Positions 56,605 to 64,000 of a stretch of 64,000 nucleotides of DNA are shown here, one piece after another. This DNA is from Peteryoungia aggregata LMG 23059 (GTDB taxonomy: Bacteria > Pseudomonadota > Alphaproteobacteria > Rhizobiales > Rhizobiaceae). The position numbers and the translations under genes were made by a program. The notes below the pieces were generated by a model. It was given only the letters and a program-made list of their open reading frames with translations. It did no database searches and was not told the DNA's origin. The stretch spans positions 310,001 through 374,000 of the forward strand of contig NZ_JAUSUW010000005.1 of the NCBI RefSeq assembly GCF_030814435.1, read 5' to 3'. Within the stretch, counting starts at the first letter, position 1; every line of letters starts with the position of its first letter.

Positions 56605-57057
56605 ATGCCTCAGTTCGAAACCCGCCGCCCCGTCAAGCACTCGCCCGACCGCATGTATGCTCTCGTCGCCGAGATCGAGCGCTATCCGGAATTTCTGCCG
56701 CTCTGCGAAGCGCTGACCATTCGCTCGCGCCGCGAACGTGATGGCAAGGAATTGCTGCTGGCTGACATGACGGTGGGATACAAGGCGATCCGGGAGACCT
56801 TCACGACGCAGGTCCTGCTGACCCCCGCCGAGCGCACCATCGATGTCAAATATATCGAGGGTCCGTTCAAGTATCTCGACAATCGCTGGCGCTTCGAAGA
56901 AACGGCGGATGGCGGCTGCTCCGTGCATTTCTACATCGACTACGAGTTCAAGAACCGCATTCTCGGCGCACTCATGGGCTCGATGTTCGACCGTGCCTTC
57001 CGCATGTTCTCGGAAGCCTTCGAGGCGCGTGCCGACAAGATCTACGCAGGCGTCTGA
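56605..57057 (+). CDS. Coq10/RatA-type START-domain protein
   Basis: The 150-residue protein is a polyketide-cyclase/START fold: QFETRRPVKHSPDRMYALVAEIERYPEF at the start, then VGYKAIRETFTTQV and GPFKYLDNRWRF. Bacterial relatives are annotated both as ubiquinone-binding Coq10 homologues and as RatA. In alphaproteobacteria next to lipA and cinA the quinone-chaperone role is more likely. It overlaps the convergent pncC gene by 16 bp. Confidence 0.9.
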   Translation: MPQFETRRPVKHSPDRMYALVAEIERYPEFLPLCEALTIRSRRERDGKELLLADMTVGYKAIRETFTTQVLLTPAERTIDVKYIEGPFKYLDNRWRFEETADGGCSVHFYIDYEFKNRILGALMGSMFDRAFRMFSEAFEARADKIYAGV

Positions 57058-57551
57058 GCGGCGGCGGCGAGCATTTCAAGTGCCGTCCGCACGGTCGCAA
57101 GCCGCACCTGATCCCGGCCGATCTCGCCGTAACGCATCTCACGGTGATCGACGAGACCTGAGCGGGTCTTCAAGGCGAGATGCACGAGGCCAACCGGCTT
57201 CTCCGCCGAGCCGCCACCCGGTCCGGCAATGCCGGTGACCGCCACAGCAACCTCGGCACCGGAACGCATCAGCGCCCCATGCGCCATCTGCAGCGCCGTC
57301 TCCTTCGACACCGCACCAAAGGCGTCCAATGTCGCCGCCGAAACGCCGATCAGATCCATTTTTGCCTGGTTCGTATAGGTGACGAAACCGCGGTCGACGA
57401 CGGCGGACGAACCGGCGATCTCCGTCAGCGCACCGGCAATCAATCCGCCAGTGCAGGACTCAGCTGTCGCGATCAACCAGCCCCGGTCGCGGTAGGTGGT
57501 AATGATTGCGGAGGCCTGCGCCTCGATGTCGTCGGGATAGAGCCCCATCAC
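57042..57551 (-). CDS. pncC: Nicotinamide-nucleotide amidohydrolase PncC (CinA C-terminal type)
   Basis: The 169-residue single-domain protein equals the CinA C-terminal domain: [20 protein letters not shown] (about 29-48) and [16 protein letters not shown], then [19 protein letters not shown]. It deamidates nicotinamide mononucleotide. The N-terminal molybdopterin-like domain of full CinA is absent, as in E. coli PncC/YgaD. Its start overlaps the ispDF stop. Confidence 0.93.
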   Translation of the reverse strand: MMGLYPDDIEAQASAIITTYRDRGWLIATAESCTGGLIAGALTEIAGSSAVVDRGFVTYTNQAKMDLIGVSAATLDAFGAVSKETALQMAHGALMRSGAEVAVAVTGIAGPGGGSAEKPVGLVHLALKTRSGLVDHREMRYGEIGRDQVRLATVRTALEMLAAAAQTPA

Positions 57552-58756
57552 TCTGCACCGCGGAACACGACGGTTGCCGTGGCAATCGCCGCGATCCCCT
57601 CGCGCCGGCCGACAAAGCCGATCGTCTCGTTGGTCGTCGCCTTCACCGAGCAGCGATCAAGCGAGATGCCGAGAATTTCCGAGAGCTTTTCCCGCATGGC
57701 CTGGCGATGGGGTCCAATCTTAGGCGCTTCGGCAATAAGCGAAATATCTGCATTCATAATCGTGCCGCCGGCCTCACGCACGATTCTGGCGGCATGCTCC
57801 AGGAAGATGCGCGACGGCGCACCTTTCCACTGCATGTCCGACGGCGGGAAGTGGTCGCCGATATCACCGGCGCCACAGGTCGCGAGCAGCGCGTCTGTCA
57901 GCGCATGCAGCGCGACATCGGCGTCCGAGTGTCCTTTGAGCTTCTGGTCGTGCGGAATGAAGATGCCGCAAAGGGTAACGCCGTCACCGGCTTCAAGCTG
58001 ATGCACGTCATAGCCGTTTCCGGTGCGAACATCGGGCAGGGTGTCGCCCTTCAGTTTCTCGTCGGCCATGGCGATATCCCTTTGCACGGTGAGTTTGACA
58101 TTGTCGATCGAGCCTTCGACGAGATGAACCGGAATGCCTGCCCATTCCGCGATCGAGGCGTCGTCGGTGAAATCCACGGCCTGCGCCTCGGCTGCCCGTT
58201 CGTGGGCAGCAAGGATGGTCGCATAGTGAAAGCTCTGTGGTGTCTGCGCGGCGAAAAGATCCTTGCGCGGAACGGTTGCTGCAACGACACCTGAGGTGTC
58301 GGCGCGCTTGATCGTGTCCGAAACGGGCAGGGCCGGCAGTACGGCCCTCTTGCCACCAGCGAGTTCACGGGCGATCCGCTCCAGAAGTGCAGCATTGACG
58401 AAGGGCCGGACGCCGTCCTGGATCATCACATGCTCGACGCCATGCTCCTGCAGGGCTCGCAGGCCATTCAGCACCGAAGCCTGTCGCGTGGCGCCACCGG
58501 TAACGATAATCAGGTCCTCTCGTCCGGGCAGGTCGGCGACGGCCGCTTCGAGCAGCGCCCGATCGTCGGGATGGATCACCACGGCGATTGGACCACTTCT
58601 GGGCCAGTCGAGGAAGATCTTGAGCGTGTGCCAGATGACCGGCTTGCCACCGATCCGCCGATATTGTTTGGGTCCTTCGACCGAGGCGCCGGCGCGTTCG
58701 CCGCGTCCTGCGGCAACCACCACGACCCCGATTGTTCCGCTACGCCCTTGCTCCAT
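57548..58756 (-). CDS. ispDF: Bifunctional IspD/IspF enzyme of isoprenoid synthesis
   Basis: The fused enzyme performs the third and fifth MEP-pathway steps. The IspD part (about 1-235) has [12 protein letters not shown] and [13 protein letters not shown], then [10 protein letters not shown]. The IspF part (about 240-402) has GNGYDVHQL and [17 protein letters not shown] with the metal ligands, and [11 protein letters not shown]. The fusion is typical of alphaproteobacteria. The start at 58756 gives 402 residues. An ATG at 58780 would add eight. Confidence 0.96.
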   Translation of the reverse strand: MEQGRSGTIGVVVVAAGRGERAGASVEGPKQYRRIGGKPVIWHTLKIFLDWPRSGPIAVVIHPDDRALLEAAVADLPGREDLIIVTGGATRQASVLNGLRALQEHGVEHVMIQDGVRPFVNAALLERIARELAGGKRAVLPALPVSDTIKRADTSGVVAATVPRKDLFAAQTPQSFHYATILAAHERAAEAQAVDFTDDASIAEWAGIPVHLVEGSIDNVKLTVQRDIAMADEKLKGDTLPDVRTGNGYDVHQLEAGDGVTLCGIFIPHDQKLKGHSDADVALHALTDALLATCGAGDIGDHFPPSDMQWKGAPSRIFLEHAARIVREAGGTIMNADISLIAEAPKIGPHRQAMREKLSEILGISLDRCSVKATTNETIGFVGRREGIAAIATATVVFRGAE

Positions 58757-58864
58757 CGCCTCGCCTGGTCCATGACACATTTTCTTCGCAACCGTGCTCT
58801 ATCGGCTCGGCATCAGCTTTTCCAGCATTTGCACGATTTTTTGTCGATGCGTGAGCTTTGCCTC

Positions 58865-58893
58865 TTGGCAAGCCAGAGCTGACTGTCTAAAAA
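58865..58893 (+). promoter_or_regulatory. Sigma70-like promoter of dusB-ntrBC
   Basis: TTGGCA (58865-58870) and TAAAAA (58888-58893) are separated by 17 bp, 37 bp before the dusB start. The -35 overlaps an imperfect palindrome, CTCTTGGCAAGCCAGAG. This is consensus matching only. Confidence 0.4.
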
Positions 58894-58929
58894 TAATGCA
58901 AATGCGTTCTTTGCCTGAAAGATAATCAT

Positions 58930-59931
58930 TTGATTTCCGTCGCGTTGGACACGCCCTTCAGCATCGGCAAGGTTCCCGTCCGGAACCGGCTTGTGCTTGC
59001 GCCGATGTCCGGAGTGACCGACCTTCCGTTCCGACAGCTGGCCTTTCGCTTTGGTGCCGGGCTTGTCGTGACCGAGATGGTGGCAAGCCGCGAACTCGTC
59101 TTCAATGCAGCGGAAAGCTGGTCGCGCCTCAAGGGGGCGGGGCTGACGCCTCACATGGTCCAGCTTGCCGGTCGCGAGGCAAAATGGCTGGCCGAGGCTG
59201 CTGTCATTGCAGAGGCGAACGGCGCCGACATCATCGATATCAACATGGGCTGCCCGGCCAAGAAGGTGATCGGTGGTTATGCAGGCTCCGCATTGATGCG
59301 GGAACCGGATCACGCCTTGTCGTTGATCGAAGCGACGGTGAAAGCAGTCAAGATCCCGGTCACCGTCAAGATGCGGCTCGGCTGGGACGAAAACTCGATC
59401 AACGCGCCTGACATTGCGGCCCGTGCGGAAGCCGCCGGTGTGCAATTGATCACTGTCCATGGCCGCACCCGCATGCAGTTTTACGAAGGCCGCGCCGATT
59501 GGGGCGCCATCGCGGCTGTTCGCGATGCCATCCGCATTCCGCTGATCGCCAATGGTGACGTCGAGACAGTCGAGGATGCCCAGGAGATCCTGCGTCGCTC
59601 CGGCGCCGATGCGGTCATGGTTGGGCGCTCCTGCCAGGGCCGGCCATGGCATGCTGGCATCCTGGCTGGTCATGCCGGCCCGCAGGCATCTGAGTTGCCC
59701 GGCCTCGTCGTTGAGCATTACCGCATGATGTTGGATCACTACGGTTCCGAGGTCGGCGTCCGCCACGCCCGCAAGCATCTCGGCTGGTATCTTGACCGCC
59801 ATGCGAGAGATCTCGCGGGCGAAACCAAGGCCGCAATCATGACATCGAAGGACGCCGGGTTCGTCGCCGAGGCTCTGGAGCTTGCGCTCTTGAGCGTTGC
59901 CGGCGCCAGCGCCAGACAGGAGGCCGCATGA
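58930..59931 (+). CDS. dusB: tRNA-dihydrouridine synthase DusB (NifR3)
   Basis: DusB reduces specific uridines in the D-loop of tRNA. The 333-residue FMN barrel shows [13 protein letters not shown] (about 23-35), the catalytic Cys in [19 protein letters not shown] and the late [14 protein letters not shown]. In rhizobia this gene was named nifR3 and leads the ntrBC operon, as here. It begins with a TTG and a weak ribosome site, which may limit its translation. The stop overlaps ntrB (ATGA). Confidence 0.95.
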   Translation: MISVALDTPFSIGKVPVRNRLVLAPMSGVTDLPFRQLAFRFGAGLVVTEMVASRELVFNAAESWSRLKGAGLTPHMVQLAGREAKWLAEAAVIAEANGADIIDINMGCPAKKVIGGYAGSALMREPDHALSLIEATVKAVKIPVTVKMRLGWDENSINAPDIAARAEAAGVQLITVHGRTRMQFYEGRADWGAIAAVRDAIRIPLIANGDVETVEDAQEILRRSGADAVMVGRSCQGRPWHAGILAGHAGPQASELPGLVVEHYRMMLDHYGSEVGVRHARKHLGWYLDRHARDLAGETKAAIMTSKDAGFVAEALELALLSVAGASARQEAA

Positions 59932-61067
59932 CGGCGAACGACAACGCGGGCACCAATGGCCTTGCCATGGCCGTGCTGAACGCCATCCAGAACCCGGTGG
60001 TCATGGTCGACGCAAACGGCCATATCGCATTCGCCAATTGGGAGGCGGAAGCCTTCTTCGGCGCGAGTGCTTCCCATTTGGCGCGCTACCGCATCTCGAC
60101 CTTCATTCCCTTCGGCAGTCCGCTGCTGTCGCTGATCGAACAGGTGCGTGAACGCCGTGCGCCGGTCAACGAATACCGCGTCGACCTGTCGTCCCCGCGT
60201 CTCGGCCAGGAGAAACTCGTCGACCTCTACGTCGCGCCGGTGCTGAGCCAGCCAGGCAATGTGGTGGTGGTCTTCCAGGAGCGCTCTATGGCCGACAAGA
60301 TCGACCGCCAATTGACGCACCGTGCTGCCGCCCGCTCCGTGACGGGTCTCGCCTCGATGCTGGCCCATGAAATCAAGAATCCGCTCTCAGGCATTCGTGG
60401 AGCTGCCCAGTTGCTGGAGACGGCGGTCACCGACGAAGACCGGGCTCTCACCCGCCTGATCTGCGACGAAACCGACCGCATCGTGTCGCTCGTTGATCGC
60501 ATGGAGGTCTTCTCTGACGAGCGCCCGGTCGACCGGCAGTCGATCAACATCCATTCCGTGCTCGACCAGGTGAAGGCGGTTGCCAAGGCGGGCTTTGCTC
60601 GTAACATCCGCATCACCGAAAGCTACGACCCCTCACTTCCGCCTGTCTTCGCCAACCGAGACCAACTCGTTCAGGTCTTTCTCAATCTGGTCAAGAACGC
60701 GGCGGAAGCGATCGGCGAGCGTTCCGATGGCGAGATCCAGCTCACGACCGCCTATCGCCCGGGCATTCGCCTGTCGGTCGCCGGCTCGCGCGAGAAGATC
60801 TCTCTGCCACTCGAATTCTGCGTACATGACAATGGACCGGGCGTGCCGTCCGACCTGCTGCCGCATCTCTTCGATCCCTTCATCACGACGAAGACGAACG
60901 GTTCGGGCCTCGGCCTCGCCCTGGTAGCCAAGATCATCGGCGGTCACGGCGGCATTGTTGAATGCGACAGCCAGGCGAGCCGCACCACCTTCCGGGTTCT
61001 CATGCCCATGTCGAAAGAGACGGCGCTCGACGATGCGCCCCTTGCCAAATCCACGGGAACGAACTGA
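59928..61067 (+). CDS. ntrB: Nitrogen regulation sensor kinase NtrB
   Basis: NtrB phosphorylates or dephosphorylates NtrC according to nitrogen status sensed through PII. The 379-residue cytoplasmic protein has a PAS domain (about 12-120), the H-box [14 protein letters not shown] with the phosphorylated His near 145, and an HATPase domain with [22 protein letters not shown] and GSGLGLALV. Coupled on both sides (ATGA with dusB, TGATG with ntrC). Confidence 0.97.
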   Translation: MTANDNAGTNGLAMAVLNAIQNPVVMVDANGHIAFANWEAEAFFGASASHLARYRISTFIPFGSPLLSLIEQVRERRAPVNEYRVDLSSPRLGQEKLVDLYVAPVLSQPGNVVVVFQERSMADKIDRQLTHRAAARSVTGLASMLAHEIKNPLSGIRGAAQLLETAVTDEDRALTRLICDETDRIVSLVDRMEVFSDERPVDRQSINIHSVLDQVKAVAKAGFARNIRITESYDPSLPPVFANRDQLVQVFLNLVKNAAEAIGERSDGEIQLTTAYRPGIRLSVAGSREKISLPLEFCVHDNGPGVPSDLLPHLFDPFITTKTNGSGLGLALVAKIIGGHGGIVECDSQASRTTFRVLMPMSKETALDDAPLAKSTGTN

Positions 61068-62518
61068 TGACGGCCACGATCCTTGTTGCAGATGACGATG
61101 CTGCGATCCGCACGGTGCTGAACCAGGCCTTGAGCCGCGCGGGTTACGACGTCAGGATCACTTCGAACGCAGCCACGCTGTGGCGCTGGATATCGGCGGG
61201 CGAGGGGGATCTCGTCGTCACTGACGTGATCATGCCGGACGAGAATGCCTTCGACCTGTTGCCGCGCATCAAGAAGGCGCGGCCGGACCTGCCAGTTCTG
61301 GTCATGAGCGCCCAGAACACCTTCATGACCGCCATCAAGGCCTCCGAGAAGGGCGCCTATGACTACCTGCCCAAGCCCTTCGATCTCACCGAGCTGATCG
61401 CGATCATCGGCCGCGCGCTGTCGGAGCCGAAGAAGCGCCCGGCGCGTCTCGACGACGACATGCAGGACGGCATGCCGCTCGTCGGCCGCTCGGCCGCCAT
61501 GCAGGAAATCTACCGCGTACTCGCCCGCCTGATGCAGACGGACCTGACGCTGATGATCACCGGCGAATCGGGCACTGGTAAGGAATTGGTCGCCAAGGCG
61601 CTGCACGATTACGGCAAGCGCCGTAACGGTCCCTTCGTCGCCATCAACATGGCCGCCATCCCGCGAGACCTGATCGAATCCGAACTCTTCGGCCACGAAA
61701 AGGGAGCCTTTACCGGCGCCCAGACCCGGTCGACCGGCCGCTTCGAGCAGGCCGAGGGCGGCACACTCTTCCTCGATGAAATCGGCGACATGCCGATGGA
61801 TGCTCAGACCCGTCTGCTCCGTGTCCTCCAGCAGGGCGAATACACCACTGTCGGTGGCCGTACCCCGATCCGTACCGACGTGCGGATCGTGGCTGCGACC
61901 AACAAGGACCTGAAGCAGTCGATCAACCAGGGCCTCTTCCGCGAAGATCTCTATTACCGCCTGAACGTCGTGCCGTTGCGCCTGCCGCCGCTGCGCGACC
62001 GCGCCGAGGACATTCCGGATCTCGTCCGCCATTTCATCCAGCAGGGCGAAAAGGAAGGTCTCGATTCGAAGCGTTTCGACCACGAAGCGCTCGAAGTGAT
62101 GAAGTCCTATGCCTGGCCGGGCAATGTCCGCGAGCTTGAGAATGTTGTCCGCCGCCTGATGGCGCTTTATCCACAAGATGTGATCGCGCGCGAAATCGTC
62201 GAGCAGGAACTGCGTGCTGATGTCTCCGACAGCCCGATCGCCAAAGTCGGCATGCCCTCTGGCACGATGACGATCTCGCAGGCCGTCGAGGAGAACATGC
62301 GGACCTACTTCGCCTCCTTCGGTGATGCCCTCCCGCCGTCCGGCCTCTACGACCGTGTGCTGACGGAGATGGAGTATCCGTTGATCCTGGCCGCCCTGAC
62401 CGCCACCCGCGGAAACCAGATCAAGGCAGCCGATCTGCTCGGCCTCAACCGCAATACGCTGCGCAAGAAGATCCGGGAACTCGGCGTCTCGGTCTATCGG
62501 AGTTCCCGTTCAGCTTGA
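61067..62518 (+). CDS. ntrC: Nitrogen regulation response regulator NtrC
   Basis: NtrC activates sigma54 promoters under nitrogen limitation. The 483-residue protein has a receiver (about 1-120, ADDDAAIR, phospho-Asp in VTDVIMPDE, Lys in LPKPFD), an AAA+ domain (about 140-370) with Walker A GESGTGKE and the sigma54 contact GAFTGA, and a Fis-type helix-turn-helix at the C-terminus ([20 protein letters not shown]). I use the start at 61067, which overlaps the ntrB stop. Confidence 0.97.
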   Translation: MTATILVADDDAAIRTVLNQALSRAGYDVRITSNAATLWRWISAGEGDLVVTDVIMPDENAFDLLPRIKKARPDLPVLVMSAQNTFMTAIKASEKGAYDYLPKPFDLTELIAIIGRALSEPKKRPARLDDDMQDGMPLVGRSAAMQEIYRVLARLMQTDLTLMITGESGTGKELVAKALHDYGKRRNGPFVAINMAAIPRDLIESELFGHEKGAFTGAQTRSTGRFEQAEGGTLFLDEIGDMPMDAQTRLLRVLQQGEYTTVGGRTPIRTDVRIVAATNKDLKQSINQGLFREDLYYRLNVVPLRLPPLRDRAEDIPDLVRHFIQQGEKEGLDSKRFDHEALEVMKSYAWPGNVRELENVVRRLMALYPQDVIAREIVEQELRADVSDSPIAKVGMPSGTMTISQAVEENMRTYFASFGDALPPSGLYDRVLTEMEYPLILAALTATRGNQIKAADLLGLNRNTLRKKIRELGVSVYRSSRSA

Positions 62519-62698
62519 CAATAGCGGAACTGCCGTTGCAATTTCGCCACATTGCGTTGCTCAAAAGCCACGTTGCTTTGTAACGGACGGGACTGCCGTG
62601 CGTTGTTGGCACGTTGAGCCTTGCAGAGACAAAATCGACGGTTGCCGCTCTGGTTGCCGCGTCAATGAGATCCGAATTGCGCGGATCCGGGGGAAATG
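62519..62698 (+). promoter_or_regulatory. ntrC-ntrY intergenic region with repeated CGTTGC
   Basis: This 180-bp gap probably holds the ntrY promoter. CGTTGC recurs at 62534, 62555 and 62571 (starts), with more GTTGC/GGTTGC variants further down. A palindrome GATCCGAATTGCGCGGATC-like pair (GATCCG/CGGATC, about 62670-62688) precedes the ribosome site. No sigma54 promoter with correct spacing is present. The roles are unknown. Confidence 0.35.
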
Positions 62699-64000
62699 AT
62701 GGCACGCGCGAGGAAGGCCTCCGCAGCAGACATCGATACGGCTCTGGCCCATGACCGGCGTGCATCGTTTGCGTTGCCGGGCTTGCTGCTGGCGGGCGGA
62801 GCGCTGCTGTGCGCCTCCTTGACATTGCCGATCCTTCTCGGCTTGACGCCCATCGAGCCGACCTCGCGTGTGCTGATTGCCTCGGCTGTCGTCAACTCCT
62901 TGTTCATCGTCGGCCTGATGTTTCTTATCGGTCGTGAGGTGATGCGTCTCTTCAAGGCGCGCAACCGCGGACGTGCGGCCGCTCGCCTGCATGTTCGTAT
63001 CGTCGCGCTCTTCTCCGTCATCGCGATCACGCCGGCGATCCTTGTGGCGATCTTCGCCTCGATCACACTCAATGTCGGGCTGGACCGCTGGTTCTCGCTT
63101 CGCACCCAGTCGATCGTCTCATCGTCCATGAACGTCGCCCAGGCATATATGCTGGAGAATGCCAGCTATCTGCAGGGCCAGACCATCTCGATGGCGAATG
63201 ACCTGGAGCGCAATCGTGCGCTCTTCTATCTCGACCGCACCGGTTTCGTCGAGTTGATGACCCGCCAGGCACGGGGACGGGGCATGCTCGGGGCCTTCCT
63301 GGTCCGCGAGGATGGCTCGGCGATCACCCAGGCGGAGATCGACACGGAAAAGCCCCTTCCGGCCATTCCGAGGGATGCATTGTCGAGTGCGGCGGCCGGC
63401 CAGCCAACGTTGATCCCGCCGGGCGTGACCAATCTCGTCGGTGCCATCATCAAGCTCGAAAGCATTTCGGGCACTTTTCTCTACACCATCAGAGCCGTTG
63501 ACCCGAAGGTCATGCAGGCGATGCGCCAGATGGAAGAAAACACCGCCGAATACCAGTCGATGGAGGACGGCCGAACGACGTTGCAGATCGCTTTCGCCAT
63601 TCTCTATCTCGGTTTCGCACTGATCGTGCTGCTGGCCGCCATCTGGACCGCAATCGCCGTCGCGGACCGGATCGTGCGGCCCATCCGCTTGCTGATCGGC
63701 GCCGCCGACAGCATCGCATCCGGCAATCTGAATGTTATCGTACCCGTGCGCGCCGCTGATGGTGATGTCGGCAGCCTCTCGCGCACCTTCAATAAGATGG
63801 TTTCGCAGATCCGCTCGCAGCGGGACGAGATCCTGGAAGCCAAGGACGAGGTCGACGATCGCCGCCGTTTCATCGAAGCGGTGTTGTCGGGTGTGACGGC
63901 AGCAGTCATCGGTGTCGAGGATGACGGCATCATCACAATCGTCAATCCATCAGCGGAATATTTCCTGGCTTTGCCCGGCGAGCAATTGATCGGCCAGAAG
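62699..64000 (+). CDS. ntrY: Nitrogen regulation sensor kinase NtrY (partial, 5' part)
   Basis: The frame from the ATG at 62699 runs off the window after 434 codons. Visible are four hydrophobic segments: about 25-47, 55-77, 95-117 and 300-322. A periplasmic domain lies between the third and fourth (about 118-299). A HAMP segment follows (VADRIVRPIRLLIGAADSIA), then a coiled linker and the start of a PAS domain (RRFIEAVLSGVTAAVIGVED). The kinase domain lies beyond. NtrY with NtrX responds to nitrogen or redox state. It directly follows ntrC, as in other rhizobia. Confidence 0.95.
   Translation, partial: MARARKASAADIDTALAHDRRASFALPGLLLAGGALLCASLTLPILLGLTPIEPTSRVLIASAVVNSLFIVGLMFLIGREVMRLFKARNRGRAAARLHVRIVALFSVIAITPAILVAIFASITLNVGLDRWFSLRTQSIVSSSMNVAQAYMLENASYLQGQTISMANDLERNRALFYLDRTGFVELMTRQARGRGMLGAFLVREDGSAITQAEIDTEKPLPAIPRDALSSAAAGQPTLIPPGVTNLVGAIIKLESISGTFLYTIRAVDPKVMQAMRQMEENTAEYQSMEDGRTTLQIAFAILYLGFALIVLLAAIWTAIAVADRIVRPIRLLIGAADSIASGNLNVIVPVRAADGDVGSLSRTFNKMVSQIRSQRDEILEAKDEVDDRRRFIEAVLSGVTAAVIGVEDDGIITIVNPSAEYFLALPGEQLIGQK

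Noticed and set aside
62607-62625. Possible sigma54 promoter (TGGCACG ... TTGCA) before ntrY
   Set aside because: The GG-to-GC distance is three bases too long for a sigma54 promoter, which requires strict spacing.

Overview
This 64 kb window is a GC-rich alphaproteobacterial chromosome segment, most likely from the Rhizobiaceae (Rhizobium, Agrobacterium or Sinorhizobium relatives). The evidence is LpxI instead of LpxH in lipid A synthesis, a fused IspDF, a pyruvate dehydrogenase E1 beta subunit that carries its own lipoyl domain, the nifR3(dusB)-ntrB-ntrC-ntrY order, and an alphaproteobacterial GTTC-N7-GTTC SOS box in front of lexA. Almost all of it is core genome. I see no phage, insertion sequence, CRISPR array, rRNA or tRNA gene.

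Layout. 1-2.9 kb: end of the fabZ-lpxA-lpxI-lpxB lipid A cluster. 2.9-7.6 kb: a zinc-acquisition block (CobW-type zinc GTPase and znuA on the minus strand; znuC, znuB and zur on the plus strand) with three related 13-bp Zur-box-like palindromes. 7.7-16.6 kb: gamma carbonic anhydrase, a SPOR-tailed D,D-carboxypeptidase, a membrane protein behind a perfect CtrA box, a C93 transglutaminase-like protease, a double PilZ protein, a candidate small RNA, a rhomboid protease, a CBS protein, a patatin, hisI and folE. 16.9-24.8 kb: atypical IscU-like scaffold, yidD, thrS, acyltransferase, flavoenzymes, DUF2336 and conserved unknowns. 24.9-29.3 kb: AI-2E family exporter, parE, and an alpha/beta hydrolase. 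29.5-32.6 kb: tpiA, secG, pyrG. 32.6-38.1 kb (minus): moeA-moaC-trpC-trpD-ppiD. 38.3-43.1 kb: gltA, comEC, lexA. 43.3-55.4 kb: DUF1003, VOC, kdsA, eno, ftsB-like, pdhA-pdhB-pdhC, SGNH hydrolase, DUF465, lpdA, a small membrane protein and lipA. 55.4-55.9 kb: a ParD/ParE-type toxin-antitoxin pair. 56.0-58.8 kb: P-loop kinase-like, Coq10/RatA-like, pncC, ispDF. 58.9 kb to the end: dusB-ntrB-ntrC and the first part of ntrY.

How the parts work together. Central carbon genes (tpiA, gltA, eno, the complete PDH complex with its E3 and lipoyl synthase) sit close together. gltA and eno share an exact 14-bp CG-centred motif of LacI-family operator type. A consensus FNR/FixK box lies in front of the DUF465-lpdA pair, which suggests oxygen control of part of the PDH machinery. 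The most useful leads are these regulatory sites, the CtrA-boxed unknown membrane protein, the candidate sRNA at 12.9-13.1 kb, the cysteine-poor IscU-like protein, the recently homogenised lipoyl repeats of pdhB and pdhC, and a gene order that differs from the one I recall for related rhizobia. No wholly new multi-gene system is evident.
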